Part shown: positions 54,244 through 64,000 of the stretch, piece by piece
Numbering within the stretch: the first letter of the stretch is position 1
How the letters are laid out: every line of letters starts with the position of its first letter
Assembly (NCBI RefSeq): GCF_026151205.1
Contig: NC_087079.1
Location: 11,708,635-11,772,634 of the forward strand
Reading direction: 5' to 3'
DNA: 64,000 nt
DNA from: Bolinopsis microptera
Lineage: Eukaryota; Ctenophora; Tentaculata; Lobata; Bolinopsidae
Program-made: the position numbers and the translations under genes
Notes under the pieces: model-generated
Told to the model about the DNA's origin: nothing
What the model saw: the letters and a program-made list of their open reading frames with translations, nothing else
The model's database searches: none

Positions 54244-55869
54244 TTACACTTGTTTACGAAGGATATGTTTTGGAGACTTTAAGTGTTCAATTATTAAATT
54301 CTTAGTGGAGTAAATATTTTCACAAATTTTACAAAAGTACTGAAGATTTTTCTGGGCTGTTATTAATTTGACATTTTGATTGTAATCTTTTATAAGTGCC
54401 TCATCTACAATTCCTTCTAATTTAGGCAGGACAGTTTTACTTTGTGCTATGATCTTTTCTTTCTTTTGCCTATAGTACTGATGAAGATCAATATTAAAAT
54501 GACTGATATTTAAGGCCATAGCATGAGTGGCAATCAGATGACTTTCAAATTTCAATTCCTCCTTAAACTTCATACTACAGGTTTTGCAAACATATGGGTT
54601 AGTGGAAGGTTCCTTACAGTAATACTGAAAGTCAAAAGTTACAATTGATTTTTTCTTATTCGCCTCACCAATGCCTTTCTTAACCTCAGACTCTGGTGTG
54701 TCAGGAGACAAAGTACTTGGATTCGAGGATTTGTTATTTTCAACAGGTTTTCTTTCTTTATTGTTGATTGCACTTCCGACAGTTAACGGTTCTGATGATT
54801 GTCTAAAGCGTTTCAAAGCTGGTTCTTGCTCATCAGACAGTGATGGAGTTCTTTTATTCTTAGAAACTGCTTGGTGGTAACTTTTTATATTATCAACAGG
54901 CAAAGCCCTTTTAGACGGAACAGCATCAATGGAACCACATAAACCAAGTGGTTCATCATGCTTGGTATCATTAAAATTCTCAGAAGAATTTGCTGATGCT
55001 GCATTAAAATTATCAGTTTTTGACTGACCAGTAGATTCCTCTAAACTATCAATAACTGTTAGATGGCTGTCATCTTCTGCCTTACTTTCACTAAGTTCTC
55101 CTCCCAGCACATTCAATACACTATTATCTGGCTCAAAATTCTTCAGAGTGCTCGCAATTTCTTTGTCATCTGCTTGAACTGCTAGTTCTGACTTTAAACT
55201 TTTGCTAACTTTGGCACAAACTGTTCCAACACTGCCTTGAGTCGCATCATTAACTTCTGATTTTGACACAAGTTCTTTATCTTCTGTCTGATTTTTACTG
55301 AGGTAACTCTCATTTAAGGAAACTGTTGGCACTAGCATTGAACTGCTATCAGAATTCCCATTGTTTTCAATAATCTTAAGTCCAACATTAGCATTTGATT
55401 CTGTATTATCATGAAACAAAGTAGTGTCTTCAACTAAAGAGGACTCAAGGGCATCACGGGTATTCAATGTCACATTCAGGTCAACAAATTCATCAGTAAG
55501 CGTAGTCTCAAGCGCCTCCTCAGAATTTTGAGAATTTTCGACATAATTGATAATATCCTCATTCATAGGACTGTTTAAGAGAGTCGAATTCCCATCCTCA
55601 GAGATTTTGCAAGGTGCTGCCGGTTCATTTGATTCCACAAGTTTTGATATTTCAAATGTATCTTTTTCTGCATTGGCACAGTCAATCACTTTTTCATACG
55701 TTTTACAAGTGTCATCCTTTTTCAAGGTTGGCTCCAAACTAATCGGCTCACTAAGTAACATTTCTTCATCAAGTGGATCAATGTTTTCGTGATCACCATC
55801 CTCATCATCTGTCCATAAGAGACTAGCCTCAATCTCTTCGTCGTCAAGATCATCGAGTTGAGTTGACAT
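54244..55869 (-). CDS. Acidic protein with two C-terminal C2H2 zinc fingers
   Basis: 541 residues from MSTQLDDLDDEEIEASLLWT (55869). In-frame upstream Mets exist but add an implausible hydrophobic leader. A long acidic, Ser-rich region, then a basic Ser/Pro-rich part (PALKRFRQ), and two fingers: YVCKTCSMKFKEELKFESHL-IATH (about 426-449, C-x2-C-x12-H-x4-H) and YFCKICENIYSTKNLIIEHL (about 511-535, C-x2-C-x12-H-x5-H, the U1/matrin-like spacing). Nucleic-acid binding is likely; the orthologue is not recognised. Confidence 0.7.
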   Translation of the reverse strand: MSTQLDDLDDEEIEASLLWTDDEDGDHENIDPLDEEMLLSEPISLEPTLKKDDTCKTYEKVIDCANAEKDTFEISKLVESNEPAAPCKISEDGNSTLLNSPMNEDIINYVENSQNSEEALETTLTDEFVDLNVTLNTRDALESSLVEDTTLFHDNTESNANVGLKIIENNGNSDSSSMLVPTVSLNESYLSKNQTEDKELVSKSEVNDATQGSVGTVCAKVSKSLKSELAVQADDKEIASTLKNFEPDNSVLNVLGGELSESKAEDDSHLTVIDSLEESTGQSKTDNFNAASANSSENFNDTKHDEPLGLCGSIDAVPSKRALPVDNIKSYHQAVSKNKRTPSLSDEQEPALKRFRQSSEPLTVGSAINNKERKPVENNKSSNPSTLSPDTPESEVKKGIGEANKKKSIVTFDFQYYCKEPSTNPYVCKTCSMKFKEELKFESHLIATHAMALNISHFNIDLHQYYRQKKEKIIAQSKTVLPKLEGIVDEALIKDYNQNVKLITAQKNLQYFCKICENIYSTKNLIIEHLKSPKHILRKQV

Positions 55870-57339
55870 AATATGCAGACTAAACACTGAAACATTTGAT
55901 GGTTTATGGATAAAGAATAGTAGATAATAATAAGTTTTCGAGTGATACAAATTTACATTTTACAACCTTTAGTATAGTATGGTATATTAGTATAGTACTA
56001 TGTTTACAGTATGCTACATGTATATGTGCTGAATACCAGGGGTATCCGAAAGAGATTCTTGATCTTTTGGCAGAGCCCCTCCTCATTTAACCCTCAATCA
56101 TGTTTCCGATCACTCATATGGCATGGCCTGGGTTGACCGAGGAGACATTACACAGATCTGTGTTAATTTGCATAGATCCAATGAGTCTTTAGCTACTTTG
56201 AAATCGATACAAAATTAACAAAGATATACAGGGTTGGCCAATATTGACTGCCCACCTAAACCTATGAATAATTCATGTAACTCCTATCAGAAAGGCCAAC
56301 ATAAACTAAGCACACCCCTCTCAACAACCCATGGATAACGGATGGTATTGCAGAAGCAGTTGATAAAAGACATACCCTACACAAAGATTGGACTGAATCC
56401 ATTGCTAGCAGCGTTAACAAAGCTGGTGATGAATTATTGATTGAAATAAATTTTCGTGCACATACAGAATGAATGGTTAATAATTTAATATATATGTAGA
56501 CCAAGGTCTGTGCACGGGATGCTTCCTGGAAGAATCCAGTTCTTTTAGCGGGGCACCCTACCTAAAGCCAAATTGAGATATAATAATCATATTCCTAGAG
56601 AAATAATCAGAAATCGAATACCAATCAAATAATATGATATATAGGAGTAGTAACCATATTTACTATGCAAAATGCCCCAACCACATAGTGTAAATTTATA
56701 TAGAATTCAAATTCCATATCATCATTAAACCTCAATAGTCAATATAATAGCCCAAGCAAAATTAAATAACTTCTTATATACCTTACTGTCATACTACAAA
56801 TTAATTGAACATTTGAAATCTGTTAACCAGAGAAAAATTTCTAAACCTTATGCAAGTGAAATAATTTAGATGCAATAATGAATGCCTAATGTGAGTATCA
56901 TCTGTCAATGTCCTTGTAAAAAAGTCTGTAAAAGAGATATGAGTAACTAATATAGAAGAAAAAACAGGAAGTTGTCGTCTGTTGAAAAATAAATAAAATA
57001 TCTAGAATATAAATTAGAATATAAAATAACATTCAGTCAATGTGTCGTCAATAAACTGTACAATTATCAAATGTTAAAACTGGGTGATACAGTCACCAAA
57101 AATAAATATCAAGTATAATAAGTAAATAAATTAAATGTGGTCTATAAAACTACCACTAGGTATAATAGGTCAATAAATTAAAAGTGGTTTATAAAACTAC
57201 CACTGTGCGAACCCTTCCTCCAGTTAAAACATGTCAGTCATGTGCAAAATCAATCAAAATGGTAAGGTGGTAAAAAAAGGGAAAATCCTTTCGATACATC
57301 AATTATATATGCCTCAGATTTAAAAGAATTAGAAGATAC
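55870..57339. other. Non-coding stretch, nothing recognised
   Basis: AT-rich, no exon or repeat of note. A duplicated phrase (AAATTAAA-GTGG..TATAAAACTACCACT) sits near 57120-57205. Confidence 0.4.
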
Positions 57340-59046
57340 TTAGTTATCGTCGACTATGATTGCAGTGTAAAATTTGTCATATGAATTGTCGACGGTATAA
57401 TTAGGGTCTGTTGTTATAGATGAGAGTAGCTGTTTCTTATACGAATCACTTAAGCTTTTAACATCGGGCAGATTTCGTAGATCTGTTGGAACATTATTCC
57501 AACATTTTGCCCCCAAGTATTGAAAGTTTTTATGTGATGTTGATCTATTAACATATAGGTTGCAGCTTTCGCCGCTCCTACTACCTCCTGATATGTAACT
57601 AAATTTGTTCATAAAGTTTGTAGGACAATTGTCATGGATGATTCTAAACATATAATTTGACAGATGGAGTTGTCGTCTAAGATGGAGTGGTAACCATTTC
57701 ATGTCTCTATAAACATTAAGGCTGCTCTCTGTTTGTGGAACGTTGAGAGCTATTTTGGCTACCTTTTTGTACAGAGTGTCAAGTTCAGCAAGTTTTGTCT
57801 TGCCAGCTCTACAATAGATCGTGTCTAAATAATCGAATTGTGGCAACATGAGTGCATTGGCAAACATTTTCCTATATTTAATGGGTAGCAGTGCTTTACT
57901 TCTATACATGGCACCAATTCTCTTCATGACCTTCTTAATAATATAATCTACATGGCTTTTGAAGTTTAATTTACTATCTAGAATGAGGCCAAGATATTTT
58001 GTCTCTTTGCACTCCTTGATTGTGAAAGTTACCTCATTACATTCAATGGTTAATTCATCATGTTGATCAACAGAATCAAACAATAGGAATTCAGTCTTCG
58101 TTTCATTGAGTGATAATTTATTTACACTGAGCCATTTAAAGATTGTCATAAGTTCTATTTTCATGTTTATAAATGTGCTTCTGCAGGTTTGATCAAAGAA
58201 TAGTGCACCATCATCTGCAAATAGAAAGGGCTTAGATAGGTTACAGGCATAAATGATGTCATTTATGAAGATACTAAATAATATAGGCCCAATGATGCTT
58301 CCTTGTGGTACACCACTCAGAACTTCTAAAAATGAGCTTATTTTGCCATTGATCCTTGTGCATTGATATCTACAAGATAAGAAGTTCTTAAACCAGGTTA
58401 AAGCAATGCCACCAATTCCATAATATGCCAATTTTTGAAGCAATATTTCATGATTCACTGTGTCAAAGGCCTTCTTAAGATCAAGAAAGATGATTCCTGG
58501 TTTATAAGACTTAGATTTACTCATATATATTTCGTCCATCAGATCGTACATCAAATAAGTTGTGGAGTGATTTTTCCGAAAGCCATATTGATGCCGGATG
58601 AAAAGTTTGTTCTCTTCCATGTAATCAGTGAGTTGCTTGCCGACAAAGTATTCTATAAGTTTTCCTACAAGTGGAAGGATGGATATTGGCCTGTAATTAT
58701 TAGGATCATCTTTCATTCCTGCCTTATGGATGGGAGTTACTCTAGCTTTTTTACAAAGGGTTGGTACAACACCTGTATTAAGGCTCAAATTGACAATATG
58801 GGTCAGTGGCTCAACTATGTGTGGTACAGCTTGCTTAAGTAAAAATAGAGGCACATCGTCATATGAGGCCTTGTCATTCTTGAGTGTTTCGACATACATT
58901 AGGATATCAGTTTCGTTTATTTCTTGGAATCTATCAAATGAGATGTTAGAAGTTCTAGGAGGTAAAAAATCAGTAAAACTAACTCTTTCAATATTGGGGG
59001 CCTGATTTTGTAATCTTGATCCAACATGACTACCGTAAACTACTTA
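57340..59046 (-). mobile_element. 5'-truncated LINE (L2/CR1/jockey-like) with intact RT frame
   Basis: The open frame runs from about 59040 to 57340: RVSFTDFLPPRTSN, then YRPISILPLVGKLIEYFVG, IIFLDLKKAFDTVNHEILL, LSGVPQGSIIGPILFSIFIN, PFLFADDGALFFD (catalytic FADD) and the C-terminal WNNVPTDLRNLP tail. No endonuclease part; truncated at the TAA just upstream of 59040. It is distinct from the 30-35 kb LINE. Confidence 0.85.
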
Positions 59047-59284
59047 AGCATATTATTAACACAGCAGTGTAAGGTACAACGGTGGAGGTACGTGTATGAC
59101 TGTGCGTGAGAAGATTTACAAATTAAGGTCACGGTTGACCAGGTGTTCACGTTAAGCATCAAATCTCTATACAGTGAATGTCATTCACACACTAGAACAC
59201 CCATGCAGCACACACTAGAACACCATTAGCATGCAATTGCTTGTGCAAATTATGTAGTACATAACCCTGCCCCTACGATGTATG

Positions 59285-59574
59285 CAGTGGCGTAACGTTG
59301 CCTGTTGGCGCCCCCCTGCCGAAAAAAGCGCCCCCCTGTTGGCGCCCCCTCCCTTTTTGGTGCCCCTCCCTAAAATTGAACAAATTAGGTGATTTTAAAG
59401 AATACGCCGGTAAAATCTCTAAAAAAGTGTGTATCTAGAGCAAAACGCGCAGTTTTGCTAGTACTTTAGTTAAGTTTTCGAAATTGTCCCACATTCAAAC
59501 GACGATTTGGCGCACCCCCTAAGACGGCGCCCCCCTGCACAGCGGGGTCAGCAGGGCCTTTCGTTACGCCACTG
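59285..59574. mobile_element. hAT-type MITE with 8-bp target duplication
   Basis: TIRs CAGTGGCGTAACG ... CGTTACGCCACTG, flanked by perfect GATGTATG at 59277-59284 and 59575-59582. 290 bp, GC-rich ends with GGCGCCCCCCTG words, no ORF. An 8-bp TSD and CAGTG ends are hallmarks of hAT elements. Confidence 0.92.
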
Positions 59575-59582
59575 GATGTATG

Positions 59583-60902
59583 ATGGAGTAGATCATGTGC
59601 TTTTAAAAAATTGTGTGAGTAAATTTGATTGTTGATATTTCAAAAAATATTGGTAGCAATGGACCATTTCTGGTACCTGTGTATTGTGCTCTGCCGATCG
59701 TATATTTTATTTCAAATTCCAATTATGTCAAAACTCATCAATTTAAAGGTAATTTTAAAAATATCTTGAAATTTTTAATAAAACAATTTTCAGTTTTCAT
59801 AATTTAGACCGTGAAAATTCATTTAATCTTACTATATATAAAGTGAGACGATATATATTTGTGCCATTTTACTGACACCACGGCATCAACTTTAACGCGA
59901 CTTTCTGCAAAAACCGTAAAAGATATACAACTGAAACTTTTTTGGCTGGGTCAAATGCTTTAATAGCCTCCAAATCAGCATGAACAAATAAAGAATTGGC
60001 CAAGGAATAATGATTTTAGAGCCGAAAATTTGGATCCCCAAGTGGTGTCAAAAACGCCAATTAAATAGATAATAATTATTTTAGTCTTTTGAGTCTTGAC
60101 AACGTTTAGGATTATATTATACTGTTCCTGCTAGTATGTAGTATAATATAATGTATGACATTGATGTTGCCATCATTTTTAAGCGTCAAAATGGTCTAGA
60201 AACCAGCTTTACTTAGTACATAATCAAGAAAGTTATATAGACATATTTCATACGTATTAAATTGAATGTGCCTTTGGCAGAGATATAACCTGCGCCAATA
60301 AAAAACATAAAAATTAGGCCCGCCCTAGCAGTTTTTTCTGATTTAACACTGAAAATTAACTTTATCAAATTATCAACTCATTTTTAATTCCTTCAGCGGT
60401 CAAAATACTTCTAGTCACTAGTAAGATTGTATCAGGTGGTGACCCCCACTGTCGCTTCACTATAGAGTTTTTTATAGGGTAAATTTTTACCCCCCCCCCC
60501 CCAATCAGTTTTACACATAGCTATTGTGTCAAATTACACTAGCGTTATCATTTGGAAATCCCCCTCAGCTGCATGAGTACGTAATACGTGAACGACCCCT
60601 TATTATATATATTAGTAAAAGCTGTGGAAACGATTTAATTAATTGCACGCATGGATTGTAGCGCGCGCGTGCGCTGCGCTAGCTAGCTGCCCGTTTTTAC
60701 AAAACCGCGCACGTGTGTTCAAAAGTTTGACATCGCCGCTTACAACTTCGTATTTTATGATGGCATTAATCGGGGCATGTCCACGTATGCACAAATTAGG
60801 GTTTCAATTTTGCCAGCTACGCTCTGGTTCATTAGATCTAAATATGTAATTAGTTTTCGCTTCATATTAAGCATGGGTTATGAGACCTTTGATATGAAAT
60901 CG
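59583..60902. other. Non-coding stretch, nothing recognised
   Basis: AT-rich, with a 13-C run near 60490. GTACGTAATACGTGAACGAC near 60576 is similar to a word beside the poly-G at 28.73 kb. Confidence 0.4.
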
Positions 60903-60975
60903 ACAATTCAGTTATGGCGGTATTCAGCCGCAGCCGCCCCAAGATAACAAGTGCATAATCTTAAGGTTGATGGTA
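60903..60975. repeat. Dispersed repeat shared with 2171-2242
   Basis: AGCCGCAGCCGCCCCAAGAT and GCATAATCTTAAGGTTGATG match the first copy in the same orientation. Confidence 0.6.
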
Positions 60976-61060
60976 GCCATGTACACATGAAAACGACGCA
61001 TCTAAAGACGACTTGTGACTCAAATAGTTTCGGCTTTTTAACTCCATCCACAAGGGAGTA

Positions 61061-61151
61061 TCACCTCAATAAATGTAATAGATTTGTATTTTATAAACTA
61101 GTTTATAAACTAGTTACAACACAACAAATCTATTACATTTGTTGAGGGTGA
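61061..61151. repeat. 91-bp near-perfect hairpin
   Basis: TCACCTCAATAAATGTAATA-GATTTGT is inverted as ACAAATC-TATTACATTTGTTGAGGGTGA around a loop that itself repeats TTTATAAACTAGT. Probably a small MITE. Confidence 0.75.
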
Positions 61152-61835
61152 ACAGAAAATTAAAAAAATAAAACTCGTCATTTATGAAAATAATTTAAGT
61201 ACTTATAAACTGATATATTACAATATGCTGTATTACCAACAATCCAAATTGGTGTACAATGTACATTTAACCTAAAAAGCAAGCAATGAAAGAAATTATC
61301 TCAGATGACCATGTATAATAATATATAGATGACAAAATATCTGGTATTTGAAATTTTAACCATATCAAATAGACAATTTTCAAGGCATAATCAAAAAAGG
61401 TCGTTCTCTGACTTGAAATATTGACAGCTCTAATCTTAATTATATAAAAAAGAAAACAATTGACCAGACACATAAAAAGATGATATTCTCTGCTATTATA
61501 CACAATATTACACTAGAAATGTAACCATCCCCTCTCTGAACCATAATAATGATGCATCTACAAATTTGAGTTGTGATAAAAACATTTATGAAGTGCTAGA
61601 AGTATCAATAATTTTAACATTCTAACATTCTTACACATAAACCCAAAATGAAATAAGTAATTAAATCAGCTCCTTAGAAAAAGAAAATGATATTGTTGTT
61701 TTGAGTGTTTAATAATTCTTATTATTCACATATCACATTGTTTAATTGAATGCGAAACAAAAGAAAAGAATCTAGAATATAAATTTATCCCAAATGAGTA
61801 CTTTAAGATAAGTACTCAGTACTTATGTTTCTCGT
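61152..61835. other. 3' flank of the TMED gene, nothing recognised
   Basis: AT-rich; probably includes the TMED 3' UTR (AATAAT/AATAAA-type words) on the minus strand. Confidence 0.4.
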
Positions 61836-61898
61836 TTAAATTTTGGCTTGCCTTTTGGCTGTCTTGTCCTCTTTAAATAACTGCTTCAGCAAATACAC
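61836..61898 (-). CDS. TMED last exon
   Basis: 63 nt with TAA at 61836-61838. Encodes the end of the TM helix and a Lys-rich cytosolic tail. Confidence 0.82.
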   Translation of the reverse strand: MYLLKQLFKEDKTAKRQAKI

Positions 61899-63203
61899 CT
61901 GAAAAAAATAACCCACAATTATTTCATGTCTTAGATAAGAAGGGGTTTTATAATCCATTAAGTTACTGTGGTAACAGTGTAGTATTGATTATAATCCATT
62001 AAGTTACTGTGGTAACAGTGTAGTATTGATTATAATCCATTAAGTTACCGTGGTAACAGTGTAGTATTGATTATAATCCATTAAGTTACTGTGGTAACAG
62101 TGTAGTATTGATTATAACCCATTAAGTAGCTAAGAAGTTTAGCTTGGTATAATTAATTAATTAAGACTGCACTACTACACTGTTACCATAGTAACAGTGT
62201 AGTATTGTTCGTATAGTGACCAGGTGTTTAAACTCCACGTGTCCTAATGGCTAATACGCAGGAACTATTTAAGATGGTCACTGTGTGAGCCTATCAGTGT
62301 AGGTATTGTGTTCAGTTGAAATAATAATCCAGGGTTTCAGAAACTTGTTGACTATTTTATAGAGTGTTGAGATTATGATTGTGAAATTGATGGTGTACCC
62401 AATTACAAAAAATACAATAAATCTATCAGTATCTGGAAAGAAAATTAAAGAAGAGTTTTGTCCTAATTGTCAATGACCTGGACAGTTATAGCCATGAGTA
62501 CCATGAAGGCACACTACTATTACTACTGACCTGAACAGTAGCAATGAGTACCATGAAGGCACACTACTATCACTACTGACCTGGACAGTAGCCATGAGTA
62601 CCATGAAGGCACACTACTATCACTACTGACCTGGATCGGACAGTAGCCATGAGTACCATGAAGGCACACTACTATTACTACTGACCTGGACTGTAGCCAT
62701 GAGTACCATGAAGGCACACTACTATCACTACTGACCTGGACTGTAGCCATGAGTACCATGAAGGCACACTACTATCACTACTGACCTGGACAGTAGCCAT
62801 GAGTACCATGAAGGCACACTACTATTACTACTGACCTGGACAGTAGCCATGAGTACCATGAAGGCACACTACTATTACTACTGACCTGGACAGTAGCCAT
62901 GAGTACCATGAAGGCACACTACTATTACTACTGACCTGGACAGTAGCCATGAGTACCATGAAGGCACACTACTATCACTACTGACCTGGACAGTAGCCAT
63001 GAGTACCATGAAGGCACACTACTATCACTACTGACCTGGACAGTAGCCATGAGTACCATGAAGGCACACTGTACCATACTCCACCGGTCCACCCTTATCT
63101 TATTACTGTTCTGTATCTTCTGGTCTTTGTTTCTCTGAGCTTTACTGAGTTGGAGTTGAACTTGAGTCTTGAAAAGCTGACTCTTTATGTTATCTACTTG
63201 TTT
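61836..63203 (-). CDS. p24/TMED family cargo receptor, last two exons (5' part beyond the window)
   Basis: ER-Golgi p24 cargo receptor. Exon 63203-63036 (acceptor ccttcag, donor GTCCAG|gtcagt) encodes a helical stretch (KQVDNIKSQLFKTQVQL...), then RVDRWSMVQCAFMVLMATVQ, the start of the transmembrane helix. Exon 61898-61836 (acceptor ttttcag) encodes VYLLKQLFKEDKTAKRQAKI and a TAA. Together they give the p24 ending: WS-rich border, one TM helix, then QVYLLKxxF like the cytosolic tails of TMED5/7 (QVCTLKRFF, QVFLLKSFF). The lysines of the tail may serve COPI binding. The GOLD domain exons lie to the right of the window. The intron between these exons begins with a 50-bp array of the exon end and donor. 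Confidence 0.82.
61950..62120. repeat. 41-bp tandem repeat (4 units) in the TMED intron
   Basis: Unit TAATCCATTAAGTTACTGTG-GTAACAGTGTAGTATTGATTA, with the palindrome GTTACTGTGGTAAC. An inverted related segment occurs near 62170-62210. Confidence 0.9.
62475..63075 (-). repeat. 50-bp tandem repeat of TMED exon end plus 5' splice site (about 12 units)
   Basis: Coding-strand unit: TGTGCCTTCATGGTACTCAT, GGCTACTGTCCAG, then gtcagtagtgatagtag. The most proximal copy is the real exon; the rest are intronic. Variants include one 55-bp unit. Confidence 0.92.
63036..63203 (-). CDS. TMED penultimate exon
   Basis: 168 nt, 56 codons: coiled coil plus first half of the TM helix. Its last 35 nt are repeated about 11 more times in the following intron. 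Confidence 0.82.
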
Positions 63204-63240
63204 CTGAAGGGATAAAAGCGTATTGGTAAATCATTTACAA

Positions 63241-64000
63241 CGTTTGAAAATTAAGTTACTAACATGGAGAGATGTGAAAATCGCGTAAAGTGAAGCAAGT
63301 TACTAACATGGAGAGATGCGAATCCCGCGTGAAGTGAAGCAAGTTACTAACATGGAGAGATGTGAATCCCGCGTGAAGTGAAGCAAGTTACTAACATGGA
63401 GAGATGTGAATCCCGCGTGAAGTGAAGCAAGTTATTAACATGGAGAGATGTGAATCCCGCTTGAAGTGAAGCAAGTTACTTACATGGAGAGATGTGAATC
63501 CCGCGTGAAGTGAAGCAAGTTATTAACATGGAGAGATGTGAATCCCGAGTGAAGTGAAGCAAGTTACTAACATGGAGAGATGTGAATCCCGCGTGAAGTG
63601 AAGCAAGTTATTAACATGGAGAGATGTGAATCCCGAGTGAAGTGAAGCAAGTTACTAACATGGAGAGATGTGAATCCCGCGTGAAATGAAGCAAGTTACT
63701 TACATGGAGAGATGTGAATCCCGTGTAAAGTGAAGCAAGTTATTAACATGGAGAGATGTGAATCCCGAGTGAAGTGAAGCAAGTTACTAACATGGAGAGA
63801 TGTGAATCCCGCGTGAAGTAAAGCAAGTTATTAACATGGAGAGATGTGAATCCCGAGTGAAGTGAAGCAAGTTACTAACATGGAGAGATGTGAATGCCGT
63901 GTAAAGTGAAGCAAGTTATTAACATGGAGAGATGTGAATCCCGAGTGAAGTGAAGCAAGTTACTTACATGGAGAGATGTGAATCCCGTGTAAAGTGAAGC
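63241..64000 (-). repeat. 44-bp tandem repeat running off the right edge
   Basis: About 17 units. On the coding strand each contains CACATCTCTCCAT followed by gttagt or gtaagt. It lies in the intron upstream of TMED exon 63203 and may also derive from an exon end, but that exon is outside the window. Confidence 0.9.

Overview
The window is eukaryotic, nuclear and metazoan. It is AT-rich, and its genes are cut into many exons with GT-AG introns. It carries a Pol III 5S rRNA sequence, TTAGGG-type repeats, several non-LTR retrotransposon families and many short inverted-repeat elements. Host proteins look like invertebrate versions of a SUV39H/Su(var)3-9 histone H3K9 methyltransferase, the MICOS subunit MIC19/CHCHD3 and a p24/TMED cargo receptor. 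The phylum cannot be fixed from this sequence alone.

Layout. (1) 1506-16338, minus: a complete 13-exon SUV39H-type gene of about 660 codons: PIP-like N-terminus, chromodomain, pre-SET, SET, post-SET. Every exon junction keeps frame. Its intron 8 (about 9.2 kb) is mostly a 28-bp minisatellite interrupted by a 1,967-bp inverted-repeat element. (2) 16.4-30.4 kb: gene-poor, with retroelement remnants, MITE-like repeats, poly-G tracts, a doubtful Smr-like gene fragment on the plus strand, and modules mixing TTAGGG/TCAGGG-type repeats with a 15-bp G-rich repeat. (3) 30.4-35.1 kb: a CR1/L2-like LINE with a PHD plus CCCH ORF1, inserted in that 15-bp array. (4) 35.6-51.1 kb, minus: a very large MIC19 gene (at least 1,192 codons in seven recognised exons). 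Its 9.3-kb intron 6 holds a poly-G-ended foldback element, a 5S rRNA-LINE chimera, paired satellites and an RTE-like LINE. (5) 51.6-55.9 kb, minus: two mostly intronless ORFs, one unknown and one with two C2H2 fingers. (6) 57.3-59.6 kb: a truncated LINE and a precisely bounded hAT-type MITE. (7) 61.8-64 kb, minus: the 3' end of a p24/TMED gene.

The main discovery candidate is a recurring architecture. At the 3' edges of several exons in three unrelated genes, the exon end together with its 5' splice site has been tandemly amplified, so the intron begins with an array of repeated donor sites. It is seen at SUV39H exon 8 (28-bp unit), SUV39H exon 11 (33-bp, 4 units), MIC19 exon 2 (33-bp, 8 units) and TMED (50-bp, about 12 units). 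A 44-bp array at the right edge also carries a GTTAGT/GTAAGT motif in each unit. This suggests a local process that seeds minisatellites at splice donors, and it may create length variants of the proteins.
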